Below are positions 44,018 through 53,886 of a DNA stretch of 64,000 nucleotides, piece after piece. How positions within the stretch are numbered: the first letter of the stretch is position 1; each line of letters starts with the position of its first letter. The position numbers were made by a program, and so were the translations under genes. Source of the DNA: Streptomyces daqingensis (lineage in GTDB: Bacteria > Actinomycetota > Actinomycetes > Streptomycetales > Streptomycetaceae); the NCBI RefSeq assembly GCF_014645895.1, contig NZ_BMMP01000016.1, forward strand, positions 62,001 through 126,000, written 5' to 3'. Under the pieces are notes generated by a model that worked only from the letters and a program-made list of their open reading frames with translations, ran no database searches and had not been told where the DNA came from.

Positions 44018-44152
44018 GGACCATCCCTCGGTTCGCGTCGGTCTCGGCAGCCGGAGAGAAGCGGTCCGGCGATTTGGCGAGCGTATCCGGGGCCGGCGCC
44101 GGGCGTGTTCCCGTAACGGTGAGCGCTGCTCGGATCGGGTGACCGGGCGACG

Positions 44153-44206
44153 CGGTCGGCCCAGGCATGCCGCCGGCCCTGCACGGCGGCATGCCTGGAC
44201 CGACCG
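44153..44206 (-). terminator. Hairpin downstream of holB
   Basis: Twenty-two-base arms (44153-44174 and 44185-44206) pair with one mismatch around a ten-base loop; the inner 14 bp CCAGGCATGCCGCC / GGCGGCATGCCTGG are perfect. It lies 40 bp past the holB stop. Confidence 0.8.
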
Positions 44207-44245
44207 CACCACGAAGAGCACGCCCGCTGCGGGGACGGGACGGGC

Positions 44246-45457
44246 TCAGCCCGCCCGCAGCGTCATCGCCATCGCCTCGACGGCCAGCAGCGGGGCGACG
44301 TTCCGCTCGAGCGCCTCCCGGCACGCAAGTACCGCCTCGATACGCCGGAGTGTCTGCTCCGGCCGCGAGTGCGACGCGAGTTCCGCCACCGCCGCTGCCG
44401 CCTCCTCGTTCGACAGGGCGACTCCGGAGCCCAACTGCCGTGCCAGGACGTCCCGGTAGAAGCCCGTGAGGTCCGTCAGGGCGAGGTCGAGCGAATCGCG
44501 CTGGGTGCGTGTGGCGCGCCGTTTCTGCTTGTCCTGCAGATCCTTCATCACTCCGGCGGTGCCGCGCGGCATCCGGCTCTTGCCTTCCGCGCCCAGCGCG
44601 GCCTTCAGCTCCTCGGTCTCCCGCTCGTCGAGCTCCTCGGAGACCTCCTTGGCGTCCTCGGCGGCGGCGTCGATCAGTTCCTGAGCCGCCTTCAGCGCAC
44701 CGCCGACGTCCGCCACCCGCTGCGGCATCCGCAGCACCGCCGCCCTGCGCTTGCGCGCCCGGTCGTCCGTGGCGAGGCGGCGGGCCCGTCCGATGTGGCC
44801 CTGCGTGGCGCGGGCCGCGTAGGACGCCATCTCCGGTTCGATGCCGTCCCGCCGCATCAGCAGGTCGGCGACGGCGTCGACCGGGGGTGTGCGCAGGGCG
44901 AGGTGACGGCAGCGCGAGCGGATCGTCGGCAGTACGTCCTCCGTCGAAGGCGCGCACAACAGCCAGACCGTCCGCGGCGCGGGCTCCTCGACGGCTTTGA
45001 GCAGGACGTTGCCCGCGCCCTCGGTGAGCCGGTCCGCGTCCTCCAGGACGATGACCTGCCAGCGGCCCCCGGCCGGGGACATCTGCGCCCTGCGGACCTG
45101 CTCGCGCGTCTCCTTGACGCCGATGCTGAGCAGGTCCGTGCGGATCACCTCGACGTCGGCGTGGGTGCCGATCAGGGACGTGTGGCAGCCCTCGCAGAAG
45201 CCGCAGCCGGGGGCGCCGCCGAGCGCCCGGTCCGGGCTCACGCACTGCAGGGCCGCCGCGAAAGCACGCGCGGCGGTCGAACGGCCCGACCCGGGCGGGC
45301 CGGTGAAGAGCCAGGCGTGCGTCATCGAGGAGCCGGAGAGCGGGGCCGTGCCCTTGCCGGCGGCCTCGGCCGTGACGTACGCGTCGGCGTCGCGTGCCGC
45401 GGCGCTCAGCTGCGCCGTGACACGTTCCTGGCCGACCACGTCGTCCCAGACCGCCAT
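44246..45457 (-). CDS. holB: DNA polymerase III delta' subunit
   Basis: Clamp-loader subunit that helps load the beta clamp. AAA-type domain with TGPPGSGRSTAARAF (Walker A) and a four-Cys zinc module (CVSPDRALGGAPGCGFCEGC), then VIVLEDADRLTEGAGNVLLK (Walker B region) and the sensor LLCAPSTEDVLPTIRSRCRHL. Length is 403 residues. The start MAVWDDVVGQERV is the family opening. A charged helical insertion (residues 235-300) is typical of actinobacteria. It lies downstream of tmk on the same strand, a conserved tmk-holB pairing. Confidence 0.96.
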   Translation of the reverse strand: MAVWDDVVGQERVTAQLSAAARDADAYVTAEAAGKGTAPLSGSSMTHAWLFTGPPGSGRSTAARAFAAALQCVSPDRALGGAPGCGFCEGCHTSLIGTHADVEVIRTDLLSIGVKETREQVRRAQMSPAGGRWQVIVLEDADRLTEGAGNVLLKAVEEPAPRTVWLLCAPSTEDVLPTIRSRCRHLALRTPPVDAVADLLMRRDGIEPEMASYAARATQGHIGRARRLATDDRARKRRAAVLRMPQRVADVGGALKAAQELIDAAAEDAKEVSEELDERETEELKAALGAEGKSRMPRGTAGVMKDLQDKQKRRATRTQRDSLDLALTDLTGFYRDVLARQLGSGVALSNEEAAAAVAELASHSRPEQTLRRIEAVLACREALERNVAPLLAVEAMAMTLRAG

Positions 45458-45804
45458 CGCTGCCGTCCCTCCCTGACTTCCGGCTGCGTGGAAGCGCCCT
45501 CGCCTCCCGGGCCGCTGCCCGCGCACGCCACGTCCGTTCGACGCGGAAGGGGCCGGCCGACGGCCCGCGTGCCGCGCGTCAGACCATTGTGGTCCACGGG
45601 ACCGACAGCCGTGACCGGCGCTTCGGTTACCCGGCTCGGCGGACCGGAGGAGCGGCGGGCGTGAGGGCGCATGCAGCGGCCCCGGGCACGGACACGGACA
45701 CGGACACGGACACGGAGAACGCTCCCGCGCACCGTCCGCTCCCGGAGCCGGCGCCGGGGAGACGTCCAGCCGTCACGCCCGGCCACGGACGCTGCTCGCC
45801 GCGG
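45458..45804. other. Intergenic region between tmk and holB
   Basis: About 350 bp with no credible gene. It holds a run of hexamer tandem repeats (45684-45714). The remaining sequence is GC-rich and without a clear promoter. The tmk-holB gap is longer than usual for a pair that is often close. Confidence 0.55.
45684..45714. repeat. Hexamer tandem repeat GACACG
   Basis: Four perfect copies of GACACG (45691-45714) are preceded by a partial copy. This is a simple-sequence tract in the tmk-holB gap and likely variable between strains. Confidence 0.8.
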
Positions 45805-48800
45805 CTACTTGCCGCGGCGACGCTTCCGGCCGCCCTCGTCCTCTTCGTCCTCACCGGCGCCCAGCAGTTCGTCCGCGAGCGACGGCACGTCGTCGAGAGG
45901 GGTCTCCTCCGCCCAGTCGGGCCGCGGACGCGACGAGCGCCGCGCCTCCGGCTCGGCCGGGGGCGGGGGCGAGGGCATCTCCCTCGTGCGCTCCTCCTCC
46001 GCGGGCGGACGCGGGAGCTGCGTCGTCTCCTCGTCCGGCCGCTCCCGCGGGCCCCGCCGTCCCGGCTGCGAAGTGTCCGGGTGCAGCGGTGCCGGCGGAG
46101 TGCTGGGCAGCACCTGCGTGCGGTCGCTCTCCGGATCACCGGCGGGCTCGCCGGGCTGCGGGAGCTTCGCGGTGTCGCCGTGGGAGCCGTCCGGGTCGGA
46201 ACCGGTCTGCCGTGAGCGCGACTGCTCCGCCCGCTGCAGCGCCTCCTCCGCCTTCCGCTGCTTCTCCAGGCGGCGCTCCTCGGCCTGGGCCCGCAGTCGC
46301 GCCTCCTCCTCGGCGAGGCGCCGCTGCCGCGCGATCTCCTCCGCGCGGGCGCGCTCCTCGGCCTCCCGCCGCTGCCGTTCCTCCTCGGCGATCCTGCGGG
46401 CCTCCTCGGCACGCTGCCGGGCCTCCTCGGCGCGGCGGGCCTCGGCGCGCTGCCTCTCCAGCTCCGCCTCGCGCTGCTTGCGCTCTTCCTCCTCGGCCCT
46501 CAACCGGGCCATCTGCTCCTGGCGTTCGCGCTCCTGGCGCTCCTCCTCCGCCTTGCGGGCGGCCTCTTCCTCCGCCCTGCGGCGCGCCTCCTCCTCGGCT
46601 GCCTTACGGGCCTCCTCCCCGGCCTTCACCTCGGCCTCGGAGAGCGGCAGCACCTGATCGAGCCGGTGGCGCACGGCCGTGGTGACCGCGTCGGGCGTCT
46701 GCGACGCGTCGACGACCAGGTAGCGCGCCGGGTCGGCCGCGGCCATGGTGAGGAAACCGGTGCGGACCTTGTCGTGGAACTCCGCGGGTTCGGACTCCAG
46801 CCTGTCCGGCGCCTCGGTGAACCTCTCGCGTGCCGTCTCCGGGGAGACGTCCAGCAGCACGGTCAGGTGCGGCACGAGCCCGCCGGTCGCCCAGCGGGAG
46901 ATGCGCGCGATCTCCGTCGGCGAGAGGTCGCGGCCCGCGCCCTGGTACGCGACGGAGGAGTCGATGTAGCGGTCGGAGATGACGATGGCGCCCCGTTCGA
47001 GGGCGGGACGTACCACCGTGTCGACGTGCTCGGCGCGGTCCGCCGCGTACAGCAGCGCCTCGGAACGGTGCGACAGGCCGGACTCGGAGACGTCCAGCAA
47101 TATCGAACGCAGCCGCTTCCCGACCGGTGTGGCGCCGGGCTCCTTCGTGACGACGACTTCGTGGCCCTTGGCGCGGATCCACTCCGCCAGGACCTCCACC
47201 TGCGTGGACTTCCCGGCCCCGTCGCCGCCTTCGAGCGCGAGGAAGAACCCGTTCTCGGCGGGCGCCTCCTTCGGGTGACCGCCGCCCAGCGCTTCGAGCA
47301 GGTCCCTCCTGAGAGTGACGCCCTGGCGGTCGTCGGTACGCCCGAGCACGAGTGCCGCGACGGGCAGCAGCAGCGCGCCGACGAGCATCAGCGTGAAGGC
47401 GGCGCCGCCGTGGTCGAAGACGAACTCGCCGCTGCCCACGCGGTGCGGCCCGATGAAGCCGGACGCCACCGGCGCGGCCAGGGCGCCCACGGCAATCGCG
47501 ATGCGGACGATGGTCTGCAGGTGCTCCGTCATGCGGGACCGGTGACTCATCCCCGATACCGGACGCAGGTCCTCCGTCTCCTGGTCCAGCAGCACGTGGC
47601 CGGACTGGGCGGCGAGACCGGCCGAGAAACCGGAGATCAGCATCAGCACTATGCCGGTCGTGGCGTCGGTGACGAGCCCGGCCGCGAGAAGGCCGACGCC
47701 GGTGACGGCGATGGCGAGCGCGAGCAGACGGCGGCGTGAGAACCCGGGCAGGACGCGCGGGGCGAGGCGGATGCCCGCGGCGGTTCCCCCGGTGAGCGCG
47801 AACACCTGGAGGCCGAAGCTGACAGGGCCCCCCTCCAGGTCCGCCGCCTGCAGGGCGGCCACCGCGACGGCGCTGGAGATCGCCCAGGCGATCGCCGAGC
47901 AGGCCAGCAGCAGGAGCGGGATCGCTCCGGTGCGCCCCCGGTCGGGGCCGGGCTTCTCCTGCCCGGCCGCGGCGCCCCGGGGACGGCGCAGACCCTCGAG
48001 GGGGCTGCGGGGCCGCAGACTCCCCGCGTCGGGCAGCTCCAGGAAGTACACGACGGAGACGGCAGCCGCGAAGAGTCCCGCGGCGACGTACGCGCCCAGC
48101 GCGGCCTGGTGCGTGTCGAACCACTCGAAGGGCGAGCTGAGCAGCTTGCTGACGAGGGTGACCACGACCAGCGTGATGGCGGCCGCCGGCAGCGACAGGA
48201 AGGTGCTGCGGAGCCAGAGCCGACGCAGCGCGTCGTGACGGTCCGGCAGCGGACGCACGGCGGAGCCCTCGGGCGGCGGTGCGGGCAGCAGCGCGGGGGC
48301 CGCGCTGTCCTTCGCGACCGTCCAGAAGCGTTCGGCCACGCCGAGCACGAAGGTGGTGATGAGGATCAGCGCGAAGGCGTCCCCCGGCGTCCAGTCGACC
48401 CACATGGGCGCGACGATGAGGGCGAGGGCGCGCAGCACGTCGACCCCGAACATCGTCCAGCGCCGGTCCAGCACTCCCTTGCCGGGCGCCATGAGCGCGG
48501 AGAGCGGACCCAGCAGCACCGCGCCGAAGAGAAGCGTGGCCAGCAGCCGCGCTCCGAAAACGGCGGTGATGACCAGTGCCATGCCGCGGTAGCCGCCGCC
48601 GAAGACGACTTCACCGCCCGCCGCCCTGACGGTCGCCGCCTGGAGGGCGAGGAGCAGCAGCACCAGCAGGGCCAGCGCGTCTCCGATCCCACCGGTCAGC
48701 TGGGCGCTCCACAGGCGCCGGAGCGGACTGAATCGCAACAGCGCGCCCACGGCGCGCTCGCGGGATTCCGCGGCGAGTGCGTCGTCAGGGGCGTCAGAGG

Positions 48801-48837
48801 TGGGGTTCACGCCCGATGGCTGATCTGCTCGCGTCAT
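45805..48837 (-). CDS. tmk: MFS-like membrane domain / thymidylate kinase / coiled-coil fusion
   Basis: A 1010-residue fusion. Residues 30-505 form an MFS-like domain with about eleven to twelve membrane segments. Residues 530-730 are a complete thymidylate kinase: P-loop ALEGGDGAGKST, TKEPGATPVGKRLR, the DR(Y) motif VISDRYIDSSVAYQG, and LVVDASQTPD. It phosphorylates dTMP to dTDP. Residues 735-880 form a very long, charged Glu/Arg/Ala-rich coiled coil. The tail (880-1010) is Pro/Glu-rich with a basic end (GGRKRRRGK). Fusions like this are known in Streptomyces. The start MTRADQPSGV is at 48837. It follows topA by 85 bp on the same strand. Confidence 0.95.
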   Translation of the reverse strand: MTRADQPSGVNPTSDAPDDALAAESRERAVGALLRFSPLRRLWSAQLTGGIGDALALLVLLLLALQAATVRAAGGEVVFGGGYRGMALVITAVFGARLLATLLFGAVLLGPLSALMAPGKGVLDRRWTMFGVDVLRALALIVAPMWVDWTPGDAFALILITTFVLGVAERFWTVAKDSAAPALLPAPPPEGSAVRPLPDRHDALRRLWLRSTFLSLPAAAITLVVVTLVSKLLSSPFEWFDTHQAALGAYVAAGLFAAAVSVVYFLELPDAGSLRPRSPLEGLRRPRGAAAGQEKPGPDRGRTGAIPLLLLACSAIAWAISSAVAVAALQAADLEGGPVSFGLQVFALTGGTAAGIRLAPRVLPGFSRRRLLALAIAVTGVGLLAAGLVTDATTGIVLMLISGFSAGLAAQSGHVLLDQETEDLRPVSGMSHRSRMTEHLQTIVRIAIAVGALAAPVASGFIGPHRVGSGEFVFDHGGAAFTLMLVGALLLPVAALVLGRTDDRQGVTLRRDLLEALGGGHPKEAPAENGFFLALEGGDGAGKSTQVEVLAEWIRAKGHEVVVTKEPGATPVGKRLRSILLDVSESGLSHRSEALLYAADRAEHVDTVVRPALERGAIVISDRYIDSSVAYQGAGRDLSPTEIARISRWATGGLVPHLTVLLDVSPETARERFTEAPDRLESEPAEFHDKVRTGFLTMAAADPARYLVVDASQTPDAVTTAVRHRLDQVLPLSEAEVKAGEEARKAAEEEARRRAEEEAARKAEEERQERERQEQMARLRAEEEERKQREAELERQRAEARRAEEARQRAEEARRIAEEERQRREAEERARAEEIARQRRLAEEEARLRAQAEERRLEKQRKAEEALQRAEQSRSRQTGSDPDGSHGDTAKLPQPGEPAGDPESDRTQVLPSTPPAPLHPDTSQPGRRGPRERPDEETTQLPRPPAEEERTREMPSPPPPAEPEARRSSRPRPDWAEETPLDDVPSLADELLGAGEDEEDEGGRKRRRGK

Positions 48838-48922
48838 GGCGGTCAGCGTATAGGGCGCCGCCGACGGCGCGTGGGGCCACCCGAACAAACGGGCGGGACC
48901 TGCGCTTTGACCGCCGGCGGGC

Positions 48923-51811
48923 CTACTCGGCCGTGGCGTCGGAGGAACCGGAACCCTTCGCCGCGCTCTTGGCGGTGGCCTTCTTCGCCGTCGACTTCTT
49001 GGCCGTCGTCTTCTTCGCAGCCGTCTTCGCGGTGGCCTTCTTGGTCGTGGCCTTCTTCGCCGTCGACTTCTTGGCCGGGGCCTTCTTCTTTGTGGCCTTC
49101 TTCGCCGGCCCCTTGGCCCGCTTGTCCGCCAGGAGTTCGAACCCGCGCTCCGGGGTGATGGTCTCGACGTCGTCGTCCCGGCGCAGTGTGGCGTTCGTCT
49201 CGCCGTCGGTGACGTAAGGGCCGAACCGCCCGTCCTTGACGACGACCGGACGCTCCGTCTCCGGGTCCGTGCCCAGCTCCTTCAGCGGCGGCTTGGCGGC
49301 GGCGCGCCCCCGCTGCTTGGGCTTGGAGTAGATCTCCAGCGCCTCTTCGAGGGTGATCGTGAAGATCTGCTCCTCGGTCTCCAGCGAACGCGAGTCCGTA
49401 CCGCGCTTCATGTACGGCCCGTACCGGCCGTTCTGCGCAGTGATCTCCTCGCCCGTCGACGGGTCGGTGCCGACCACGCGGGGCAGCGCGAGCAGCTTGA
49501 GTGCCTGCTCAAGCGTCACCGTATCGAGCGACATGGACTTCAGCAGGGAAGCGGTTCTCGGCTTCACCGCGTTCTTGCCGGTCTTCGGGGTGCCCTCCGG
49601 CAGCACCTCCGTGACGTACGGGCCGTACCGCCCGTCCCTGGCGACGATCGGACGGCCGCTCTCCGGGTCGGTGCCCAGCTCGAAGTCGCCGCTCGGCTTC
49701 GCGAGCAGCTCCTTCGCGAGCTCGACGGTCAGTTCGTCCGGCGGCAGGTCGTCGGGGACGTCGGCGCGCTGGCCCGGCTCGTCGGGCGAGGGCGGCGGGC
49801 CCTCGACGTACGGGCCGTACCGGCCCACGCGCAGCGTGATGCCCTCGCCGACGGGGAAGGACGAGACGCCCTTCGCGTCGATCGCCCCGAGGTCGGAGAC
49901 GAGCTCCTTCAGACCGCCCAGGTGGTCGCCGTCGCCGTTGCCGGAGTCGGCCGCGGAGCCCTGCACGCCCTCGCCGGCGGCCTCCTCGCCGAAGTAGAAG
50001 CGGCGCAGCCAGGGCACCGACGCGGCGCTGCCCGCGGCGATGCGGTCGAGGTCGTCCTCCATCTTCGCTGTGAAGTCGTAGTCGACGAGCCGTCCGAAGT
50101 GCTTCTCCAGCAGACCCACCACGGCGAAGCTCAGGAAGGAGGGCACCAGGGCCGTCCCCTTCTTGAAGACGTACCGCCGGTCGAGGATGGTGCTGATGAT
50201 CGAGGCGTAGGTGGAGGGGCGTCCGATCTCCCGCTCCTCGAGCTCCTTCACCAGCGTGGCCTCGGTGTAGCGCGCGGGCGGCTTGGTCGCGTGCCCGTCG
50301 GCCGTGAGGTCCTCGGCGGTGAGCGGGTCGCCCTCGGTGACGTGCGGGAGGCGGCGCTCGCGGTCGTCCAGCTCGGCGTTGGGGTCGTCGGAGCCCTCGA
50401 CGTACGCCTTCAGGAACCCGTGGAAGGTGATGATCTTGCCGGTCGCGCTGAACTCGGCGTCCCGGCCGTCGCTCGCCTGCCCTCCGACGCGGACGGTGAC
50501 CGACTGCCCGGTCGCGTCCTTCATCTGAGAGGCGACGGTCCGCTTCCAGATGAGCTCGTAGAGCCGGAACTGATCACCCGTCAGGCCCGTCTCGGCGGGG
50601 GTGCGGAAGCGGTCCCCGGAGGGGCGGATCGCCTCGTGCGCCTCCTGCGCGTTCTTGACCTTGCCCGCGTAGACGCGCGGCTTGTCCGGCAGGTAGTCCG
50701 AGCCGTACAGCTGCGTCACCTGCGCACGGGCGGCGCTGACCGCGGTGTCCGAGAGCGTCGTGGAGTCCGTACGCATGTAGGTGATGAAGCCGTTCTCGTA
50801 CAGCTTCTGCGCCACCTGCATCGTCATTTTCGCGCCGAAGCCGAGCTTGCGGCTGGCTTCCTGCTGCAGCGTGGTCGTACGGAAGGGCGCGTACGGCGAG
50901 CGGCGGTAGGGCTTGGACTCGACGGAGCGGACCGCGAACCGCGTGTCCTCCAGGGCGGAGGCGAGCGCGCGGGCGTTCTGCTCGTCCAGGTGCAGCACCT
51001 GGCCGGGGTTCTTCAGCCGGCCGTCGGAGCCGAAGTCGCGGCCCTGGGCGACCCGCCGTCCGTCGACGGAGCTGAGCCGGGCGCCGAACGTCCCCGGCTC
51101 GGAGGCGTCGATGGATCTCTCGGCCGCGAAGGTGGCCGTCAGGTCCCAGTACTCGGCCGAGCGGAACGCCATGCGCTCACGCTCCCGCTCCACGACGAGC
51201 CGGGTCGCCACCGACTGGACGCGGCCTGCCGAGAGCCGCGGCATGACCTTCTTCCACAGGACCGGCGAGACCTCGTAGCCGTAGAGGCGGTCGAGGATGC
51301 GGCGGGTCTCCTGGGCGTCGACGAGGCGCTGGTTCAGGTCGCGGGGGTTGCGGACCGCGTCCTGGATGGCGTCCTTCGTGATCTCGTGGAACACCATCCG
51401 CCGCACCGGGACCTTGGGCTTGAGGACCTCGCGCAGATGCCAGGCGATGGCCTCGCCCTCGCGGTCCTCATCGGTGGCGAGCAGGAGTTCGTCGGACTCG
51501 GCAAGAAGCTGCTTCAACTTCTTGACCTGGTCCTTCTTGTCCGTGTTGACGACGTAGAGGGGCTCGAAGTCGCTGTTGACGTTCACGCCCAGCCGCGCCC
51601 AGGACTCCCCCTTGTACTTCGCCGGAACCTCGGCGGCACCGTTGGGAAGGTCCCGGACGTGACCCACGCTGGCCTCGACCACGTAACCGGGGCCGAGATA
51701 ACCCTTGATCGTTTTGGCCTTGGCGGGCGACTCGACGATCACGAGTCGGCGCCCGCCGTTTGCGGGCTCGCGGGTCGGGGACAACTTCTCGCTCTTCTCT
51801 CCGGTCGGCAT
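48923..51811 (-). CDS. topA: DNA topoisomerase I
   Basis: Type IA topoisomerase that relaxes negative supercoils. The Toprim domain begins RRLVIVESPAKAKTIKGYLG, with ATDEDREGE acidic residues at 113-120. The catalytic Tyr345 is in GFITYMRTDSTTLS. Instead of zinc fingers the C-terminus has four repeats ending GRYGPYV or GRFGPYV, then a roughly 60-residue tail of KKA/TAKK repeats. That lysine-rich tail is typical of Streptomyces TopA and aids processivity. Length is 962 residues. The start MPTGEKSEKLS is at 51811. A TTGACA box lies about 55-60 bp upstream. Confidence 0.98.
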   Translation of the reverse strand: MPTGEKSEKLSPTREPANGGRRLVIVESPAKAKTIKGYLGPGYVVEASVGHVRDLPNGAAEVPAKYKGESWARLGVNVNSDFEPLYVVNTDKKDQVKKLKQLLAESDELLLATDEDREGEAIAWHLREVLKPKVPVRRMVFHEITKDAIQDAVRNPRDLNQRLVDAQETRRILDRLYGYEVSPVLWKKVMPRLSAGRVQSVATRLVVERERERMAFRSAEYWDLTATFAAERSIDASEPGTFGARLSSVDGRRVAQGRDFGSDGRLKNPGQVLHLDEQNARALASALEDTRFAVRSVESKPYRRSPYAPFRTTTLQQEASRKLGFGAKMTMQVAQKLYENGFITYMRTDSTTLSDTAVSAARAQVTQLYGSDYLPDKPRVYAGKVKNAQEAHEAIRPSGDRFRTPAETGLTGDQFRLYELIWKRTVASQMKDATGQSVTVRVGGQASDGRDAEFSATGKIITFHGFLKAYVEGSDDPNAELDDRERRLPHVTEGDPLTAEDLTADGHATKPPARYTEATLVKELEEREIGRPSTYASIISTILDRRYVFKKGTALVPSFLSFAVVGLLEKHFGRLVDYDFTAKMEDDLDRIAAGSAASVPWLRRFYFGEEAAGEGVQGSAADSGNGDGDHLGGLKELVSDLGAIDAKGVSSFPVGEGITLRVGRYGPYVEGPPPSPDEPGQRADVPDDLPPDELTVELAKELLAKPSGDFELGTDPESGRPIVARDGRYGPYVTEVLPEGTPKTGKNAVKPRTASLLKSMSLDTVTLEQALKLLALPRVVGTDPSTGEEITAQNGRYGPYMKRGTDSRSLETEEQIFTITLEEALEIYSKPKQRGRAAAKPPLKELGTDPETERPVVVKDGRFGPYVTDGETNATLRRDDDVETITPERGFELLADKRAKGPAKKATKKKAPAKKSTAKKATTKKATAKTAAKKTTAKKSTAKKATAKSAAKGSGSSDATAE

Positions 51812-51946
51812 GCGGCGTCGGTAGCTCGGTATCGCTGCGGAGTGTGACGGTACCTCCCGCCTACGTGTCAAACGGGAAAACTCCGCAACGCAACTCGAAC
51901 GGTAACCCGACACCAATCGATCCTGCCGCCCGATACAGCCCGATCT

Positions 51947-52156
51947 TCAGGAGGCGAGCAGGACCCAGCCACCTGTGAGGATCGAAATCACGCCGAATGC
52001 GAGGGCGCCCGCCGCGGCCGCGGAAGCCGGAATTCCGTAGGCCACCGGCAGGTGGGACCGCATCCGCACCCCGGTCCACAACAGAAGCGCCGACCCGAAC
52101 AGCGCCAGCGTCAGTCCCGCGAAGAGGGACGGCGTACTCTCCATGCTGCTCTGCAT
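51947..52156 (-). CDS. Small two-span membrane protein
   Basis: A 69-residue product, MQSSMESTPSLFAGLTLALF onward, with two hydrophobic helices (residues 10-27 and about 42-66) and a basic loop between (RMRSHLP). No known motif is seen. A small membrane protein at this position next to topA is common in Streptomyces. The short frame and codon character support it, but it has no assigned function. Confidence 0.7.
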   Translation of the reverse strand: MQSSMESTPSLFAGLTLALFGSALLLWTGVRMRSHLPVAYGIPASAAAAGALAFGVISILTGGWVLLAS

Positions 52157-52259
52157 GGCCCGCACCCTGGCACCGCCGGACGACCGCGCCGCGAACAGCA
52201 GGTGAACCCGTGAAGCCGCCGCGGGCACCGGCCCTCGTCCGGACCGGCAGCGCTGCCGG

Positions 52260-53834
52260 CTACTCCTCTGCCGCGGCCCCGTTCCGCGCCACCACCGGAA
52301 GCAGGAACCCCTGCTCGACCAGCAGCCGGATGGCGCGCGGCGTGCGGTCCCGCAGCAGCACGGGGTCCTCGCCCACCAGCTGCGCGATGGCGTCCAGAAT
52401 CCGCCATGCGGGCAGCGAGCCGTCACACACCCCGGCGAAGCCCGCTCCGACGGTGTCGACCTTCGTCGCCCGCCGCATTCCTCGGTGCTGGCGCAGCACC
52501 ACGTGCTCCGGGTCCTCCGCGCCGGGCATGCCGACCTGCTCCTGCACGACCCCCTCGGCGAGCTCGAAGTAGCAGTCCAGGAGGCCCGCGTCGTCCGTCG
52601 CCCGAAGGAAGTCCTGCCGCTGGAAGTGCTGCACGATCTCCTCGCCGAGCGGCTGCTCCACCGGATGCGGCCACTCCTCGACGAGGACGGCGGGATCCGC
52701 CGCGCCGCTCTTGCGCAGGGTGATCCAGCCGAACCCGACGGCCGTCGTGCCCCGCCGTTCGAACTCGTCGAGCCACTCGCCGTACCGGGCGGCGTACGCG
52801 GCGTCGCCCGCGCGGTGGTCCCCGGCGTCCCGCAGCCACAGTTCGGCGTACTGCGTGACGTCCTGCACCTCGCGCTGCACGATCCACGCGTCGCATCCGT
52901 CCGGCACCCAGGACCGCAGCCGCTCGTGCCAGTCCTCGCCGTCCCTGTGCTCCCAGTTGGCCAGCAGCTGGCAGTAGCCGCCCGGCGCCAGGTGTCCGGC
53001 GGCGCGGTCCACGAGGGTGCGGCACAGGTCGTCGCCGTCCATGCCGCCGTCCCTGTACGTCAGCCGGGCCCGCGGGGAGATGACGAACGGCGGGTTCGAG
53101 ACGATCAGGTCGTACGGTTCGTCACCGGCGACCGGCTCGAACAGGGTGCCCTGCCCGAACTCCGCCTCGGGGGCGCCGGAGAGCATGAGCGTGAGCCGCG
53201 CGAAGGCGAGAGCCCGGGGGTTGAGGTCGGTGGCCGTCACATGCCCGGCGTGCTGGGCGGCGTGGAGCGCCTGAAGTCCCGAACCGGTCCCGACGTCGAG
53301 AGCGCGGGCGACGGGCCGGCGGACCGTGATCCCGGCCAGCGTCGTGGAGGCGCCGCCCACACCGAGGACGACGTCCCCGCTGTGCGCGCCCGGCGGGGAG
53401 CCGACGCCTCCGGCTCCCGCCACGGCGCAGCCGAGGTCGGCGACGATCCACCAGTCCTGCCCTTCGGGGCCGGAGTACGGACGTACGTCCACGGTGGCGC
53501 GGACGGACCCCGCGCCGTCCGCCGCTCCGGCTTCCGGTTCGGCTGGTACGAGCCAGCCGCCGGCGAGGACGTCGTCCAGGGGAAGCGCCGCCTCGGCCCG
53601 GCCGCGGGGAACGCTCTGCTGCAGCAGGAACAGCCGAACCAGCGTCTGCAGAGGTCCCGCTCCGCGGGTGGCGCGCAGGGCGGGCACGGTCTCGCTCCGG
53701 GCGAGGGCGGCGTAGGCGGGTCCCCCGAGCAGGTCCAGCAGACCGTCGGCGGTGAAGTCAGCGCTGCGCAGCGCCTCCCGCAGCCGGTCGATGCGTTCGG
53801 AGTCCGCTTCGGGAAGGCGTTCGCTGATACTCAC
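52260..53834 (-). CDS. SAM-dependent methyltransferase (HemK/PrmC-like) with extra domains
   Basis: A 524-residue protein. The Rossmann core has DVGTGSGLQALHAAQHAGHVTATDLNP (SAM site, residues about 190-217) and the catalytic VSNPPFVISP, the N-P-P-F motif of the PrmC/HemK and N6-adenine families. There are also an N-terminal helical domain (1-100) and a C-terminal winged-helix-like domain of about 150 residues. The substrate (protein glutamine, rRNA or DNA) is not decided by these motifs. The start is GTG at 53834. It lies between topA's neighbour and a lipoprotein gene. Confidence 0.9.
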   Translation of the reverse strand: MSISERLPEADSERIDRLREALRSADFTADGLLDLLGGPAYAALARSETVPALRATRGAGPLQTLVRLFLLQQSVPRGRAEAALPLDDVLAGGWLVPAEPEAGAADGAGSVRATVDVRPYSGPEGQDWWIVADLGCAVAGAGGVGSPPGAHSGDVVLGVGGASTTLAGITVRRPVARALDVGTGSGLQALHAAQHAGHVTATDLNPRALAFARLTLMLSGAPEAEFGQGTLFEPVAGDEPYDLIVSNPPFVISPRARLTYRDGGMDGDDLCRTLVDRAAGHLAPGGYCQLLANWEHRDGEDWHERLRSWVPDGCDAWIVQREVQDVTQYAELWLRDAGDHRAGDAAYAARYGEWLDEFERRGTTAVGFGWITLRKSGAADPAVLVEEWPHPVEQPLGEEIVQHFQRQDFLRATDDAGLLDCYFELAEGVVQEQVGMPGAEDPEHVVLRQHRGMRRATKVDTVGAGFAGVCDGSLPAWRILDAIAQLVGEDPVLLRDRTPRAIRLLVEQGFLLPVVARNGAAAEE

Positions 53835-53886
53835 GTCACCATTGTGTCGTCCCCGCGGGCGAGCGTGCCGCCGCGGGGGCGGGTTC

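Noticed and set aside
42318..45245. Minus-strand ORF of 975 codons overlapping the TAP peptidase and holB
   Set aside because: A shadow frame: Arg/Gly/Pro-rich with no domain, while both overlapped genes show complete motifs in another frame of the same strand.
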